The notes under the pieces were generated by a model. That model was not told the origin of the DNA and made no database searches. It was given only the letters and a program-made list of their open reading frames with translations. This document shows positions 1 to 9,030 of a stretch of DNA of 46,873 nucleotides, in pieces. Both the position numbers and the translations under genes were made by a program. This DNA is from an uncultured Nioella sp. (GTDB taxonomy: Bacteria > Pseudomonadota > Alphaproteobacteria > Rhodobacterales > Rhodobacteraceae): assembly GCA_947495575.1 (NCBI GenBank), contig CANLZL010000011.1, positions 1 to 46,873 of the forward strand. The letters are read 5' to 3'. Each line of letters opens with the position of its first letter. The stretch's first letter is position 1.

Positions 1-130
1 TCTCGGACGCGATCAGCTCGATCTCGTCGCGCTGGCGACCAAGCTCCAAACCGATCGCAGACGATATAGCGGGGTCGCGGGACGCAAGGTCTTCGTTGAA
101 AAAACCGGTGTCGCGATGGGGCGCGTTCAT
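1..130 (-). CDS. glyA: Serine hydroxymethyltransferase, N-terminal fragment
   Basis: Only the first 43 codons are in the window; the gene runs off the left edge. The translation begins MNAPHRDTGFFNEDLASRDP and ends in the block ELIASE, which matches the conserved start of the GlyA family (pattern IxLIASEN), the PLP enzyme that converts serine and tetrahydrofolate to glycine and 5,10-methylene-THF in the cytoplasm. The ATG is preceded by AAGGAG at about 147-152 (minus strand), at good spacing. It is divergent from nadK, with a structured element between the two genes. The identification rests on a short stretch, but that stretch is characteristic. Confidence 0.85.
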   Translation of the reverse strand, partial: MNAPHRDTGFFNEDLASRDPAISSAIGLELGRQRDEIELIASE

Positions 131-220
131 GGCCTGTCTCCTTCATAGGCAGCAATTGCTTGGCGCGTCATCTACAGGGATGCAGGGGCCATGAAAAGCA
201 CAGAAAACGCCCAATTTGGG

Positions 221-302
221 AAACTCACCGCCCTTTAGCGGAAACATTCGGGAAAAACGCAGCCGATGCGGGATTGTGTTTCCCCTTGGGGCAGGTGAGT
301 TT
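221..302. other. Nested inverted repeats: candidate structured RNA/leader between glyA and nadK
   Basis: AAACTCACCGCCC at 221-233 pairs with 289-302 (13 bp, with A293 bulged). Inside it GGAAACA at 240-246 pairs perfectly with TGTTTCC at 277-283, and inside that CGCA (258-261) can pair with TGCG (267-270). The result is one long hairpin with internal loops. It ends 32 nt before the nadK start and lies about 90 nt upstream of glyA, so it could be a 5' leader of either gene or a small RNA. I do not recognise it as a known riboswitch. Confidence 0.45.
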
Positions 303-334
303 GGCAGATGAAGCATTTCTGGTGGAGGCCCATA

Positions 335-1102
335 ATGCCTGCTGCGCGTAACATTTCATTTCTGGCGTCTGACGCGCCTGTTGCCGAAGAGGCGCAACGG
401 CGGTTGGCCGACCGCTATGGGCATTTCCCGCCAGAGGAGGCGGATGTGATTGTGGCCCTTGGGGGCGACGGGTTCATGTTGTCCACTTTACACGGAACCC
501 AGGAATTGGACGCACCAGTTTACGGCATGAACCGGGGCACGGTCGGCTTCTTGATGAATGAATATGCAGAAGATGATTTGATCGAGCGCCTGGAAAGTGC
601 CGAACAGGAAGTCATCAATCCGTTGCGCATGCGCGCAGAGGGCGTTGATGGCTCGATTACTGAGGAACTTGCCATCAACGAAGTGAGCCTGCTGCGCGCG
701 GGGCCGCAGGCGGCCAAGCTAAGGATATGGGTCGATGGCCGAATGCGCATGGACGAACTGGTCTGCGACGGCGCGCTGGTTTCAACCCCGGCAGGGTCCA
801 CGGCCTATAACTATTCGGCCCATGGCCCGATCCTGCCAATCGGATCCGATGTTCTGGCCTTAACGGCCATGGCCGCATTTCGCCCGCGTCGATGGCGTGG
901 CGCATTGTTACCCAAAAATGCGGTGGTGCGATTTGATGTGCTGGATGCCAAGAAACGTCCCGTCATGGCAGACGCAGACAGCCGGTCAGTCAAGAATGTC
1001 GTTTCTGTTGAAATAAGCTCGGAACCCGAGATTGGACACAAGATCCTGTTTGATCCCGGTCATGGGCTGGAGGAGCGGCTACTGCGGGAACAATTTGCCT
1101 GA
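335..1102 (+). CDS. nadK: NAD kinase
   Basis: This 255-aa cytoplasmic enzyme phosphorylates NAD to NADP with ATP. The diagnostic GGDG motif is at residues 43-46 (ALGGDGFML), followed by the NRGTVGFLMN block, an NEVSLLR segment near residue 125 and a glycine-rich STPAGSTAYN loop near 165, all expected in bacterial NadK. The length is normal for the short alphaproteobacterial form. I chose the ATG at 335 over one at 308 because GGTGGAGG lies just upstream at 321-328 and because relatives begin close to the FLASDAPVA segment. The gene sits 89 bp before maeB, an NADP-dependent enzyme. That pairing makes sense functionally, but co-transcription is an inference. Confidence 0.93.
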   Translation: MPAARNISFLASDAPVAEEAQRRLADRYGHFPPEEADVIVALGGDGFMLSTLHGTQELDAPVYGMNRGTVGFLMNEYAEDDLIERLESAEQEVINPLRMRAEGVDGSITEELAINEVSLLRAGPQAAKLRIWVDGRMRMDELVCDGALVSTPAGSTAYNYSAHGPILPIGSDVLALTAMAAFRPRRWRGALLPKNAVVRFDVLDAKKRPVMADADSRSVKNVVSVEISSEPEIGHKILFDPGHGLEERLLREQFA

Positions 1103-1191
1103 CTGGGCTGGAAAGACATGCGGCGTTACATCCCTTGCATGGCGAGGCAAAAAAATAGTTTAACGCTAAACATAATTTGTGGAGGGGACTC

Positions 1192-3471
1192 ATGGTAGAT
1201 GACAAAAAGCGCAGTCTGCGCCAGAACGCACTGAATTATCACGAGTTTCCGAAGCCCGGGAAATTGGAAGTGCGCGCGACCAAGCCTTTGGCAAACGGAC
1301 GCGACCTGTCTTTGGCCTATAGCCCTGGTGTGGCAGAAGCCTGCGTAGATATCGCTGAGAACCCGGCTGACGCCGCCCGATATACGTCACGTGGCAATCT
1401 GGTTGCTGTTGTCTCGAACGGTACGGCGGTACTTGGATTGGGCAATATTGGTGCGCTGGCCTCCAAGCCCGTGATGGAGGGCAAGGCGGTCTTGTTCAAG
1501 AAGTTCGCCAATATCGACTGTTTCGATATCGAAGTGGATGAGAAAGACCCCGAAAAACTGGCTGAGATCGTTTGTGCATTGGAACCGACTTTTGGCGCGA
1601 TCAACCTGGAAGACATCAAGGCGCCGGATTGCTTTATAGTCGAGAAGATTTGCCGCGAAAAAATGGGCATTCCGGTCTTTCATGACGACCAGCATGGGAC
1701 AGCCATCGTTGTGGGTGCGGCCGCCACAAACGCATTGCACGTAGCCGGCAAGAAATTCGAGGACATCAAAGTTGTGTCAACCGGCGGCGGTGCTGCCGGG
1801 ATCGCCTGCCTGAACATGCTGCTGAAACTGGGTGTAAAGCGTGAGAATGTCTGGCTCTGCGATATTCACGGTCTGGTATACGACGGCCGCACGGAGGATA
1901 TGAACCCGCAAAAAGCGGAATATGCACAGGCAAGCGATCTGCGCACGCTGGATGATGTCATCGACGGGGCGGATCTTTTTTTGGGCCTGTCCGGGCCGGG
2001 TGTGTTGAAGCCCGAGATGGTCGCAAAGATGACCAAGCGCCCGATCATATTTGCCTTGGCCAACCCGACTCCGGAAATCCTGCCGGATGAGGCGCGCGCG
2101 GTGGCGCCAGACGCGATAATGGCCACGGGTCGCAGTGATTTTCCCAATCAGGTCAATAACGTGCTGTGTTTCCCGTTCATCTTCCGGGGTGCGCTGGATG
2201 TTGGGGCGACCGAGATTAACGACGCGATGCAGGTGGCCTGTGTGGCGGGTATCGCAGAATTGGCCCGAGCCACGACAAGCGCTGAAGCCGCGGCTGCGTA
2301 TAAGAGCGAACAGCTGACTTTTGGGGCTGAATACTTGATCCCAAAGCCGTTTGATCCACGCCTGATCGGCGTGGTCGCGGGGGCCGTGGCAAAAGCCGCG
2401 ATGGAAAGCGGTGTGGCAACGCGGCCGCTGGAGGATTTGAAAGCCTATCGAGAGAAGCTCAACCAATCGGTCTTCCGCTCGGCGTTGATCATGCGGCCCG
2501 TGTTCGAAGCGGCGGCAACCACATCGCGCAAGATCGTCTTTGCGGAAGGTGAAGATGAACGGGTGCTGCGCGCAAGCCAGGCCATGCTGGAAGAAATGAC
2601 CGACATTCCGACACTTATCGGCCGCCCAGATGTGGTTCAAAGCCGGATCGAGCGAGCCGGGCTGACGATCCGGCCAGATAAGGATTTCGAACTGATCAAC
2701 CCGGAAAGCGATAGCCGCTATCGCGATTATTGGGAAAGCTATCTCGAAAAGATGCAACGCAACGGTGTCACGCCTGATCTGGCGCGGGCCATCATGCGTA
2801 CGAACACGACCGCAATTGGCGCGGTCTCAGTGCTTAGGGGCGAGGCCGACAGCCTGATTTGCGGAACATTTGGCCAGTATCTGTGGCACCTGAACTATAT
2901 CACGCAGCTATTGGGCGGTTCCGAGCTGCACCCCGTTGGTGCGCTCAGCCTGATGATTCAACAGGATGGTCCGCTTTTTATTGCTGATACGCATGTGCAT
3001 GACCTGCCGACACCACAGCAAATCTCGGAAACCGTCATTGCTGCCGCGCGCCATATTCGTCGCTTTGGGGTTGAGCCCAAGATCGCAATCTGTTCGGGCA
3101 GCCAGTTCGGCAATCTTAACTCTGATAGCGGGCGCCGCGCACGAGAGGCGCTGGCCATGCTCGACCAAATGGCACCGGATTTCACCTATGAAGGCGAAAT
3201 GCATCTGGACGCGGCCCTGGACGCCGATTTGCGTGAACGTATCTTCCCTGGTTGCCGGTTGGAGGGGGCCGCGAATGCGCTTGTCTTTACCTCGACAGAC
3301 GCGGCCAGTGCGGCGCGCAACATGCTGAAGATGAAAGCGGGCGGATTGGAAGTGGGGCCGATCCTGATGGGTATGGGAAACCGGGCACATATCGTCACGC
3401 CGTCAATCACCGCGCGCGGATTGCTGAATATCTCGGCGCTTGCTGGCACCCCTGTGCACCACTACGGCTGA
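1192..3471 (+). CDS. maeB: NADP-dependent malic enzyme (MaeB type, with phosphotransacetylase-like C-terminus)
   Basis: This 759-aa protein should oxidatively decarboxylate malate to pyruvate with NADP, supplying pyruvate and NADPH in the cytoplasm. The N-terminal malic domain shows YSPGVAEAC near residue 43 and HDDQHGTA near 164. The nucleotide-binding loop STGGGAAG is near 196. From about residue 426 to the end it continues into a phosphate acetyl/butyryltransferase (PTA_PTB) domain, which in this family is regulatory rather than catalytic. The length is typical of the hybrid malic enzymes of proteobacteria. The start is the ATG at 1192 behind GGAGGGG (1180-1186), not the in-frame TTG at 1177. 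A small inverted repeat, GTTTA-ACGC-TAAAC, lies at 1158-1171, just upstream. Confidence 0.95.
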   Translation: MVDDKKRSLRQNALNYHEFPKPGKLEVRATKPLANGRDLSLAYSPGVAEACVDIAENPADAARYTSRGNLVAVVSNGTAVLGLGNIGALASKPVMEGKAVLFKKFANIDCFDIEVDEKDPEKLAEIVCALEPTFGAINLEDIKAPDCFIVEKICREKMGIPVFHDDQHGTAIVVGAAATNALHVAGKKFEDIKVVSTGGGAAGIACLNMLLKLGVKRENVWLCDIHGLVYDGRTEDMNPQKAEYAQASDLRTLDDVIDGADLFLGLSGPGVLKPEMVAKMTKRPIIFALANPTPEILPDEARAVAPDAIMATGRSDFPNQVNNVLCFPFIFRGALDVGATEINDAMQVACVAGIAELARATTSAEAAAAYKSEQLTFGAEYLIPKPFDPRLIGVVAGAVAKAAMESGVATRPLEDLKAYREKLNQSVFRSALIMRPVFEAAATTSRKIVFAEGEDERVLRASQAMLEEMTDIPTLIGRPDVVQSRIERAGLTIRPDKDFELINPESDSRYRDYWESYLEKMQRNGVTPDLARAIMRTNTTAIGAVSVLRGEADSLICGTFGQYLWHLNYITQLLGGSELHPVGALSLMIQQDGPLFIADTHVHDLPTPQQISETVIAAARHIRRFGVEPKIAICSGSQFGNLNSDSGRRAREALAMLDQMAPDFTYEGEMHLDAALDADLRERIFPGCRLEGAANALVFTSTDAASAARNMLKMKAGGLEVGPILMGMGNRAHIVTPSITARGLLNISALAGTPVHHYG

Positions 3472-3489
3472 CAGAGCGCGCGCTTCTTC

Positions 3490-3612
3490 AAGCTCCCCTA
3501 GGGAGCCTTCATCAGCGCGGCAGATCAGAGATCTGCGAGGGGGCCAGCCCCCTCTGGCGCGATGCGCCATTCACCCCGGCGGTATTTTTTGGCAAAATGA
3601 AGGATGAGGCTG
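3490..3612. repeat. Four consecutive hairpins joined to a dispersed GGTATTTT-type intergenic repeat
   Basis: Downstream of maeB there are four perfect stem-loops in a row: GCTCCC/GGGAGC (3492-3506), GCAGATC/GATCTGC (3520-3536), GAGGGGGC/GCCCCCTC (3537-3554) and TGGCGC/GCGCCA (3555-3569). They are followed by a tail containing GGTATTTTTTGGCAAAATGA, whose GGTATTTT...CAAA.GAAG core recurs at 21952 and, inverted, at 22131. The array may end the maeB transcript, but it has the look of a repetitive extragenic element. The rest of the 233-bp maeB-prpE gap holds nothing else I can name except the prpE ribosome site. Confidence 0.7.
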
Positions 3613-3704
3613 TAAATTTCTTTTCAACCTCGACCGACGGCTTTTATGCCCCCTTGCCCGCAGCGGACCCCCTCCTTTAGCACTGCTGCAAGAGGAGGAG
3701 ATAC

Positions 3705-5594
3705 ATGGGTTATCAAGACGAATATGCACGGTCGATTTCCGATCCGAACGGGTTCTGGATGGAGGCCGCCGAAGGCATTGATTGGGTGAAAACCCCGTCC
3801 AAGGCGCTTTTTGAGGAGAATGCGCCATTATATGAATGGTTTGCCGATGGTGAGCTGAATGCGTGTTGGAATGCCGTGGATCGGCATGTGGAAGCGGGCC
3901 ACGGAGAGCGTCTGGCGATCATCCATGACAGCCCGATCACCGGCACGACCCATAAAATCACCTATGCGGAGTTACAGACCCGTGTGTCGAGCCTTGCCGG
4001 TGCCCTGCGTGCCAAAGGCGTGGAAAAGGGCGACCGGGTGATCATCTACATGCCGATGGTGCCTGAAGCCTTGGAAGCAATGCTAGCCTGCGCGCGGATC
4101 GGTGCCGTTCATTCTGTGGTCTTTGGCGGGTTCGCGGCCAATGAACTGGCCGTGCGCATCGACGATTGCAAACCGAAATGCATAATTGCGGCCTCTTGCG
4201 GGTTGGAGCCGGGCCGCGTGGTTCACTACAAGCCACTGCTCGACGGCGCAATTGAGATGGCCGATCACAAGCCTGATTTCACGTTGATTTTTCAACGCGA
4301 ACAGGAGGTTGCACAGCTGATCGAGGGCAGAGACTTTGATTGGCACGCGGCGCAATACGGTATTGAGCCTGCTGAGTGTGTGCCGGTTGAAGGCAACCAC
4401 CCCGCTTACATCCTCTATACATCGGGGACGACCGGGCAACCCAAGGGCGTGATCCGCCACACCGGCGGCCATATGGTTGCGCTGAATTGGACGATGCGGA
4501 ACCTGTATGACATGAACCCAGGTGAGGTGTTTTGGGCTGCTTCGGATGTCGGCTGGGTCGTGGGACACAGCTACATCTGCTACGGGCCGCTGACCTTTGG
4601 GTGCACGACAGTTGTGTTTGAAGGCAAGCCAGTGGGCACGCCTGATGCAGGCACGTTCTGGCGGGTGATAGAAGACCACAAAGTGAAATGCCTTTTTACA
4701 GCACCAACAGCCTTCCGCGCGATCAAGCGAGAGGATCCGACGGGTGAATTGGTGGATAACTACGACCGCTCGTCGCTGGAAAGCCTCTTTCTTGCCGGCG
4801 AACGCGCTGACCCCGACACGATCGAGTGGGCACAAGATAAACTTGGCGTTCCGGTGATCGACCATTGGTGGCAGACTGAAACCGGATGGGCGATTGCAGG
4901 CAATCCGCTTGGGATCGAGAAATTGCCGGTCAAGATTGGCTCACCTTCGGTTGCGATGCCGGGCTATGACGTGCAAATCCTGGATGAAGGCGGCCACCCG
5001 GTTGCCAATGGAGAGCTTGGCGCGATTGCGGTCAAACTCCCCTTGCCTCCGGGCACTCTGCCAACATTGTGGAACGCCGAAGCGCGCTATCGCAGCAGCT
5101 ATTTGCAGCAATTCCCCGGCTACTACGAAACCGGCGATGCCGGCATGATCGACGAGGACGGCTATCTTTACATCATGGCCCGCACCGATGACGTGATCAA
5201 TGTCGCAGGCCACCGCCTGTCGACCGGCGCGATGGAAGAGGTTCTGGCCTCGCATCCCGATGTTGCAGAATGCGCGGTGATCGGCGTTGCGGATGCACTG
5301 AAGGGGCAGATGCCAATGGGCTTCCTCTGCCTCAACGCTGGAACGCAGAAAGCCAGCGAAGACATCGTTGCGGAGTGTGTGAAACTGGTGCGTGAGAAAA
5401 TTGGTCCGGTTGCTGCCTTTAAACTGGCGACGGTTGTGCAACGTTTGCCCAAGACCCGATCGGGCAAGATTCTGCGCGGAACCATGGTAAAAATTGCTGA
5501 TGGCGAAGAGTTCAAAATGCCGGCCACGATTGATGATCCCGTCATTCTTGACGAGATTGGTGATGCGCTGAAGGAAATGGGATATCCACGCTAA
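3705..5594 (+). CDS. prpE: Propionate-CoA ligase / short-chain acyl-CoA synthetase
   Basis: A 629-aa AMP-forming acyl-CoA synthetase, the usual length for PrpE, which activates propionate to propionyl-CoA. The P-loop-like motif YTSGTTGQPKG is at residues 238-248, and the GARIGAVHSVVFGGF-type ACS signature is present near 131 as ARIGAVHSVVFGGFA. The C-terminal adenylation lysine is in RSGKILRG (K588). The start has a near-perfect Shine-Dalgarno, AGGAGGAG (3693-3700), four bases before the ATG. It is transcribed as a single gene closed by a strong terminator at 5610. Acetyl-CoA synthetase is the main alternative; the overall length and the MGYPR-like tail favour PrpE. Confidence 0.88.
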   Translation: MGYQDEYARSISDPNGFWMEAAEGIDWVKTPSKALFEENAPLYEWFADGELNACWNAVDRHVEAGHGERLAIIHDSPITGTTHKITYAELQTRVSSLAGALRAKGVEKGDRVIIYMPMVPEALEAMLACARIGAVHSVVFGGFAANELAVRIDDCKPKCIIAASCGLEPGRVVHYKPLLDGAIEMADHKPDFTLIFQREQEVAQLIEGRDFDWHAAQYGIEPAECVPVEGNHPAYILYTSGTTGQPKGVIRHTGGHMVALNWTMRNLYDMNPGEVFWAASDVGWVVGHSYICYGPLTFGCTTVVFEGKPVGTPDAGTFWRVIEDHKVKCLFTAPTAFRAIKREDPTGELVDNYDRSSLESLFLAGERADPDTIEWAQDKLGVPVIDHWWQTETGWAIAGNPLGIEKLPVKIGSPSVAMPGYDVQILDEGGHPVANGELGAIAVKLPLPPGTLPTLWNAEARYRSSYLQQFPGYYETGDAGMIDEDGYLYIMARTDDVINVAGHRLSTGAMEEVLASHPDVAECAVIGVADALKGQMPMGFLCLNAGTQKASEDIVAECVKLVREKIGPVAAFKLATVVQRLPKTRSGKILRGTMVKIADGEEFKMPATIDDPVILDEIGDALKEMGYPR

Positions 5595-5609
5595 ACTGCG
5601 GATGTTTCG

Positions 5610-5645
5610 AAGAAAGGCTGGGCTTAGCCCGGCCTTTCTTAATCA
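5610..5645 (+). terminator. Rho-independent-like terminator after prpE
   Basis: A 14-bp stem (5610-5623 with 5627-5640, one T-G pair) and a TTA loop follow the prpE stop by 15 bases. The 3' arm ends in CTTTCTT. The stem overlaps the start of the TTAA box described in the next entry. Confidence 0.8.
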
Positions 5646-5654
5646 TTTGTTAAC
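5639..5654. promoter_or_regulatory. CtrA-type box TTAA-N7-TTAAC
   Basis: TTAA (5639-5642), exactly seven bases, then TTAAC (5650-5654) fits the consensus of the alphaproteobacterial cell-cycle/motility regulator CtrA. It lies 60 bp upstream of the histidine kinase start and at no other gene start in the window that I could find. This is a match by eye; binding is an inference. Confidence 0.5.
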
Positions 5655-5713
5655 CTGTTTTCGTAGCAATGAGTGGGCCGAGTGATGCGGTTTGACTTGT
5701 TGGATATGTGTTT

Positions 5714-7252
5714 ATGACAACCGAAGGCGGGGACCCGAAAGAGGTCAGAAATGCTGAGGGTGAGGCGTGCGTTTCGCAAGCCGAAGCGCCCAAGATGCTG
5801 CAGCTTTTGGGCCATGATATTCGCACTGCCGTATCTGATGTGATTGGCGGAATTCGTCTGATTGATCACGCGAAACTTGCACCTGACACGCAGGTGCAGT
5901 TTGAACGCATCCGTATCGCCAGCGAAACGCTGGCAGAGTTGATGGACAGTGCCCTGACCATTGCGGCGGGGCAGGACCCTGGGGATGAGCCTGCAGAAAG
6001 CCTGGAATTTCGGAGTTTTCTTGCCGAGATCGAGTTGCGTTGGTCAGGTCGCGCGCGCGAGCAAGGGTTGCAGTTTCAATTGAGAGTTGACCAATCTGTT
6101 CCGGAGCGGATCAAAGTGGCCCGGATCAAACTGGATCGCATCCTGGGCAACCTTGTCGCCAACGCCCTCAAGTTCACGGACGCCGGGATCGTCACTTTGT
6201 GTGTTCGGATCGATGGCGGCCATCTTGTCTTTCGGGTGCGCGATGAAGGGCAGGGGTTTTCGGATCGAGCGCTGAAGTTGTTGTTTTCGTCAGAGGGGCG
6301 ACCGCGGGATGCGACGCGACCGGGCACTGGGCTTGGGTTGCATATCTCCAAAGAATTGGCGGTGTCTCTTGGCGGCGATCTGGATGTCGTAAATCTCAAG
6401 GATCTGGGGGCCATCGTCACGCTGACCTTGCCTGAAAAGACATGGGAATGCAGCGATGTGCTGCGCAAGGTGCCTGACCTTGCCGGGCTGTCCATACTGG
6501 TCGCCGAAGACAATGAGACCAACCAAATCCTGGTACGGCAGATGCTGGCGGCGATGGGCGCAGCTATGGACCTGGCTTGCGATGGTGTTGAGGCAGATAC
6601 ACTTTTGCGCGAAAACGAATATGACCTAGCGCTTATTGATATTGAGATGCCGCGCAAATCCGGGATTGAGGTGATCCGCGATATGCGCGCCATCGACGGG
6701 TTCGCGACGCCGCTGGTGGCATTGACGGCTTATGTCATGCGCGACAACCGAGAGGCTATCTATGCTGCTGGCGCTGATGGTGTAATAGGCAAGCCGATCC
6801 GTTCACTATCGTCTTTCGGTGATGCCATACGGCGCCATACCGATCGTTCGCAGGTTGAAATTGTTGAGGATACAGAGCACCAGATCAATGTCCGCAAGCT
6901 GGCAGCCATCAATGGCAACCGTTTCGAAGCCATCTTACAGGCAGCTGAGCCGGAGGGCCGGGTCGAGTTCCTGACGCACCTTTTGGCGGATCTGAAATCG
7001 ATCGCCTCGAATTTGCGCTTGGCTATGGCGGTAGAAGATAACGAAACTGTACGGGCCCAAACCCATATTCTTATCTCTTTGTCGGGTGCCATTGGGGCGG
7101 AACGCATGCAGGCAATTGCTGAATCCCTAAATGCAACGGCACATCGCAAGCGTATTGGAGATGCGGGACATTTGGCCAATACATGTCAGGAAGCCTTGGG
7201 TTTGCTGATCGACAAGGTTGAAAACCGGTGGCACCGGGCCGAGGTCGAATGA
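5714..7252 (+). CDS. Soluble hybrid histidine kinase with receiver and Hpt domains
   Basis: A 512-aa phosphorelay protein. Order of domains (numbered from the ATG at 5714): a short tail, a dimerisation domain with His34 in GHDIRTA, an HATPase domain with N-box NLVANALKFTD (146-156), DEGQGFS (177-183) and GTGLGL (204-209), a receiver with acidic pair E265/D266, phospho-acceptor Asp309 in LIDIEMP, Thr338 and Lys360, and a C-terminal four-helix Hpt-like segment with His451 in QTHILISLSGAIGA. It has no transmembrane segment and no PAS or other sensor domain before the kinase core. A GTG at 5708 is an equally possible start; no convincing ribosome site decides between them. The CtrA-type box upstream suggests cell-cycle or motility control. 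Confidence 0.88.
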   Translation: MTTEGGDPKEVRNAEGEACVSQAEAPKMLQLLGHDIRTAVSDVIGGIRLIDHAKLAPDTQVQFERIRIASETLAELMDSALTIAAGQDPGDEPAESLEFRSFLAEIELRWSGRAREQGLQFQLRVDQSVPERIKVARIKLDRILGNLVANALKFTDAGIVTLCVRIDGGHLVFRVRDEGQGFSDRALKLLFSSEGRPRDATRPGTGLGLHISKELAVSLGGDLDVVNLKDLGAIVTLTLPEKTWECSDVLRKVPDLAGLSILVAEDNETNQILVRQMLAAMGAAMDLACDGVEADTLLRENEYDLALIDIEMPRKSGIEVIRDMRAIDGFATPLVALTAYVMRDNREAIYAAGADGVIGKPIRSLSSFGDAIRRHTDRSQVEIVEDTEHQINVRKLAAINGNRFEAILQAAEPEGRVEFLTHLLADLKSIASNLRLAMAVEDNETVRAQTHILISLSGAIGAERMQAIAESLNATAHRKRIGDAGHLANTCQEALGLLIDKVENRWHRAEVE

Positions 7253-7327
7253 CCTTTGGACGGGTCTTGCAAGGGCGTGGCTGAGGTATCACACTGAGTG
7301 AAATTATACCAAAAGGTCAAATCGCTC

Positions 7328-7720
7328 ATGTCTCTAGTTGATCATGCCGCAAATGTGCGCCGTAACGCCCATGCACCCTATTCCAATTTTCAGGTTGGCG
7401 CGGCGTTGACCAGTGTGGAAGGGAACTTGCACGTGGGATGCAATGTCGAAAATGTCGCTTATCCAGAGGGCACATGTGCCGAGGCGGGCGCGATTGCTGC
7501 CATGATCGCGTCGGGCGACAAGAGGATCGCAGAAATTGCTGTCATTGCAGATAGTCCCGCGCCGGTTCCACCTTGCGGAGGGTGCCGCCAAAAACTGGCG
7601 GAATTTGCCGATGGCGATGTGCGCGTAACCTTAGCGACAACCGATGGCGCACGGTTGCAAACAACCGTTGCCGAATTGCTGCCGGGTGCATTTGATGCTG
7701 GCTATATGGAGCGGACATGA
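7328..7720 (+). CDS. cdd: Cytidine deaminase
   Basis: A 130-aa zinc hydrolase that deaminates cytidine and deoxycytidine to uridine forms. Zinc and catalytic residues are visible: Cys50-Ala-Glu52 in TCAEAGAI and Cys83/Cys86 in PPCGGCRQ, with the substrate block CNVENVAYPEG before them. The ATG at 7328 gives the usual N-terminus (SLVDHAANVRRNAHAPYS); an upstream GTG at 7298 would add ten atypical residues. It is the first gene of a five-gene salvage operon and overlaps deoA by 4 bp (ATGA). A TCAC-N5-GTGA motif (7290-7302) lies just upstream. Confidence 0.93.
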   Translation: MSLVDHAANVRRNAHAPYSNFQVGAALTSVEGNLHVGCNVENVAYPEGTCAEAGAIAAMIASGDKRIAEIAVIADSPAPVPPCGGCRQKLAEFADGDVRVTLATTDGARLQTTVAELLPGAFDAGYMERT

Positions 7721-9030
7721 CCCGCGATGCCCGAAGTATTCTAGCGGCATTGCGTGAGGGCCGCTCACTTGTCCAAGACGATTTCATTTGGTTTGCCAAC
7801 CACTTGGCTGACGGTGTGGTTAGTGACGCGCAGGCAGGTGCCTTTGCCATGGCCATCTGCCAAACCGGGATCGGCACCGAAGGCCGCGTGGCGCTGACTG
7901 ATGCAATGTGCGCCACAGGTGAAGTTCTGGATTGGGACGTTGGCGGACCTGTGCTGGACAAACACTCCACAGGTGGCGTTGGGGATACTGTTTCACTGCT
8001 ATTGGCCCCGGCGCTGGCAGCGTGCGGGGCCTATGTACCGATGCTGTCCGGTCGCGGTTTGGGTCATACCGGCGGAACTTTGGACAAGCTTGAAGCGATT
8101 CCCGGGTATTCCGGTGTGGTCAGTAGTGGTGAAGTGAAGCGGGTAGTGTCCGCCGTGGGCTGCGCGATCGTGGGCGCTTCGGCCGATATAGCACCGGCCG
8201 ATAAGCGGCTCTATGCAGTGCGAGATGTGACCTCAACGGTCGAAAGCATTGATTTGATCACCGCGTCGATCCTGTCGAAGAAGCTGGCCGAGGGCTTGGA
8301 CGGGTTGGTTCTTGATGTTAAAACCGGTTCTGGCGCTTTCATGAACCGTCGCGAAGATGCACGGGCTTTGGCCCATTCGCTGGTTGAAACTGCGCAAGGG
8401 GCCGGTTGCGCCACGACCGTCTTAATGACGGATATGAGCCAGCCCTTGGCCCGCAGTGCAGGAAACGCATTGGAAGTGATCGAGGCCATGGAGATCCTGA
8501 CCGGCTCTGGCGGATCGAACCGGCTTTGGCAAGTTACTGTTTCCCTGGGTGGTGAATTGTTGGCGTTAGGCGGATTGGTTGAAGATGCCGCCGCAGGTGA
8601 GGCGCAGATTCGTGAGGTGATCGGAAACGGTCGGGCAGCCGAACGGTTCGGTCGCATGGTTGCAGAATTGGGTGGACCAAAGGATTTCGTGGCCCGGTGG
8701 CGTGACAGGCTGCCAGCTGCACCCGTGATGATCGAGATATTCCCGCAAACTAAGGGCTATATCACCGCGATGGATACCCGAGCCATCGGCGAAGCGGTCG
8801 TGCATTTGGGCGGTGGACGCCTGGTGCAGTCAGATAAGATCGACCCCGGTGTTGGGTTTTCCGATCTGGCGGCGCTTGGCGAACTGGTCGACGACAACCG
8901 ACCTTTGGCTCGCATCCACGCCCGCAATGAAGACGACGCCAGGCAAGCGGCGGCGGCCCTGCATCAGGCCGTGACACTGGATGATGTGCCCGCGGATGTG
9001 CCGCACTTGGTTCAGGAAAGGATCACGTAA
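7717..9030 (+). CDS. deoA: Thymidine phosphorylase
   Basis: This 437-aa enzyme cleaves thymidine with phosphate to thymine and 2-deoxyribose 1-phosphate. The phosphate-binding signature KHSTGGVGD is at residues 82-90 and the family block GHTGGTLDKLE at 116-126; the C-terminal pyrimidine nucleoside phosphorylase domain follows from about residue 340. Its length matches the E. coli-type enzyme (about 440 aa). It overlaps cdd by 4 bp and deoB by 1 bp, so translation is probably coupled. Its deoxyribose 1-phosphate product is the substrate of DeoB. No deoC (aldolase) is visible in the window. Confidence 0.95.
   Translation: MTRDARSILAALREGRSLVQDDFIWFANHLADGVVSDAQAGAFAMAICQTGIGTEGRVALTDAMCATGEVLDWDVGGPVLDKHSTGGVGDTVSLLLAPALAACGAYVPMLSGRGLGHTGGTLDKLEAIPGYSGVVSSGEVKRVVSAVGCAIVGASADIAPADKRLYAVRDVTSTVESIDLITASILSKKLAEGLDGLVLDVKTGSGAFMNRREDARALAHSLVETAQGAGCATTVLMTDMSQPLARSAGNALEVIEAMEILTGSGGSNRLWQVTVSLGGELLALGGLVEDAAAGEAQIREVIGNGRAAERFGRMVAELGGPKDFVARWRDRLPAAPVMIEIFPQTKGYITAMDTRAIGEAVVHLGGGRLVQSDKIDPGVGFSDLAALGELVDDNRPLARIHARNEDDARQAAAALHQAVTLDDVPADVPHLVQERIT

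Noticed and set aside
160-351. 63-aa plus-strand frame before nadK
   Set aside because: It runs through the nested hairpin, has no ribosome site, and overlaps the nadK start in another frame.
1777-2757. 326-aa minus-strand frame
   Set aside because: Lies wholly opposite maeB; no recognisable domain; a typical shadow of a GC-rich coding region.
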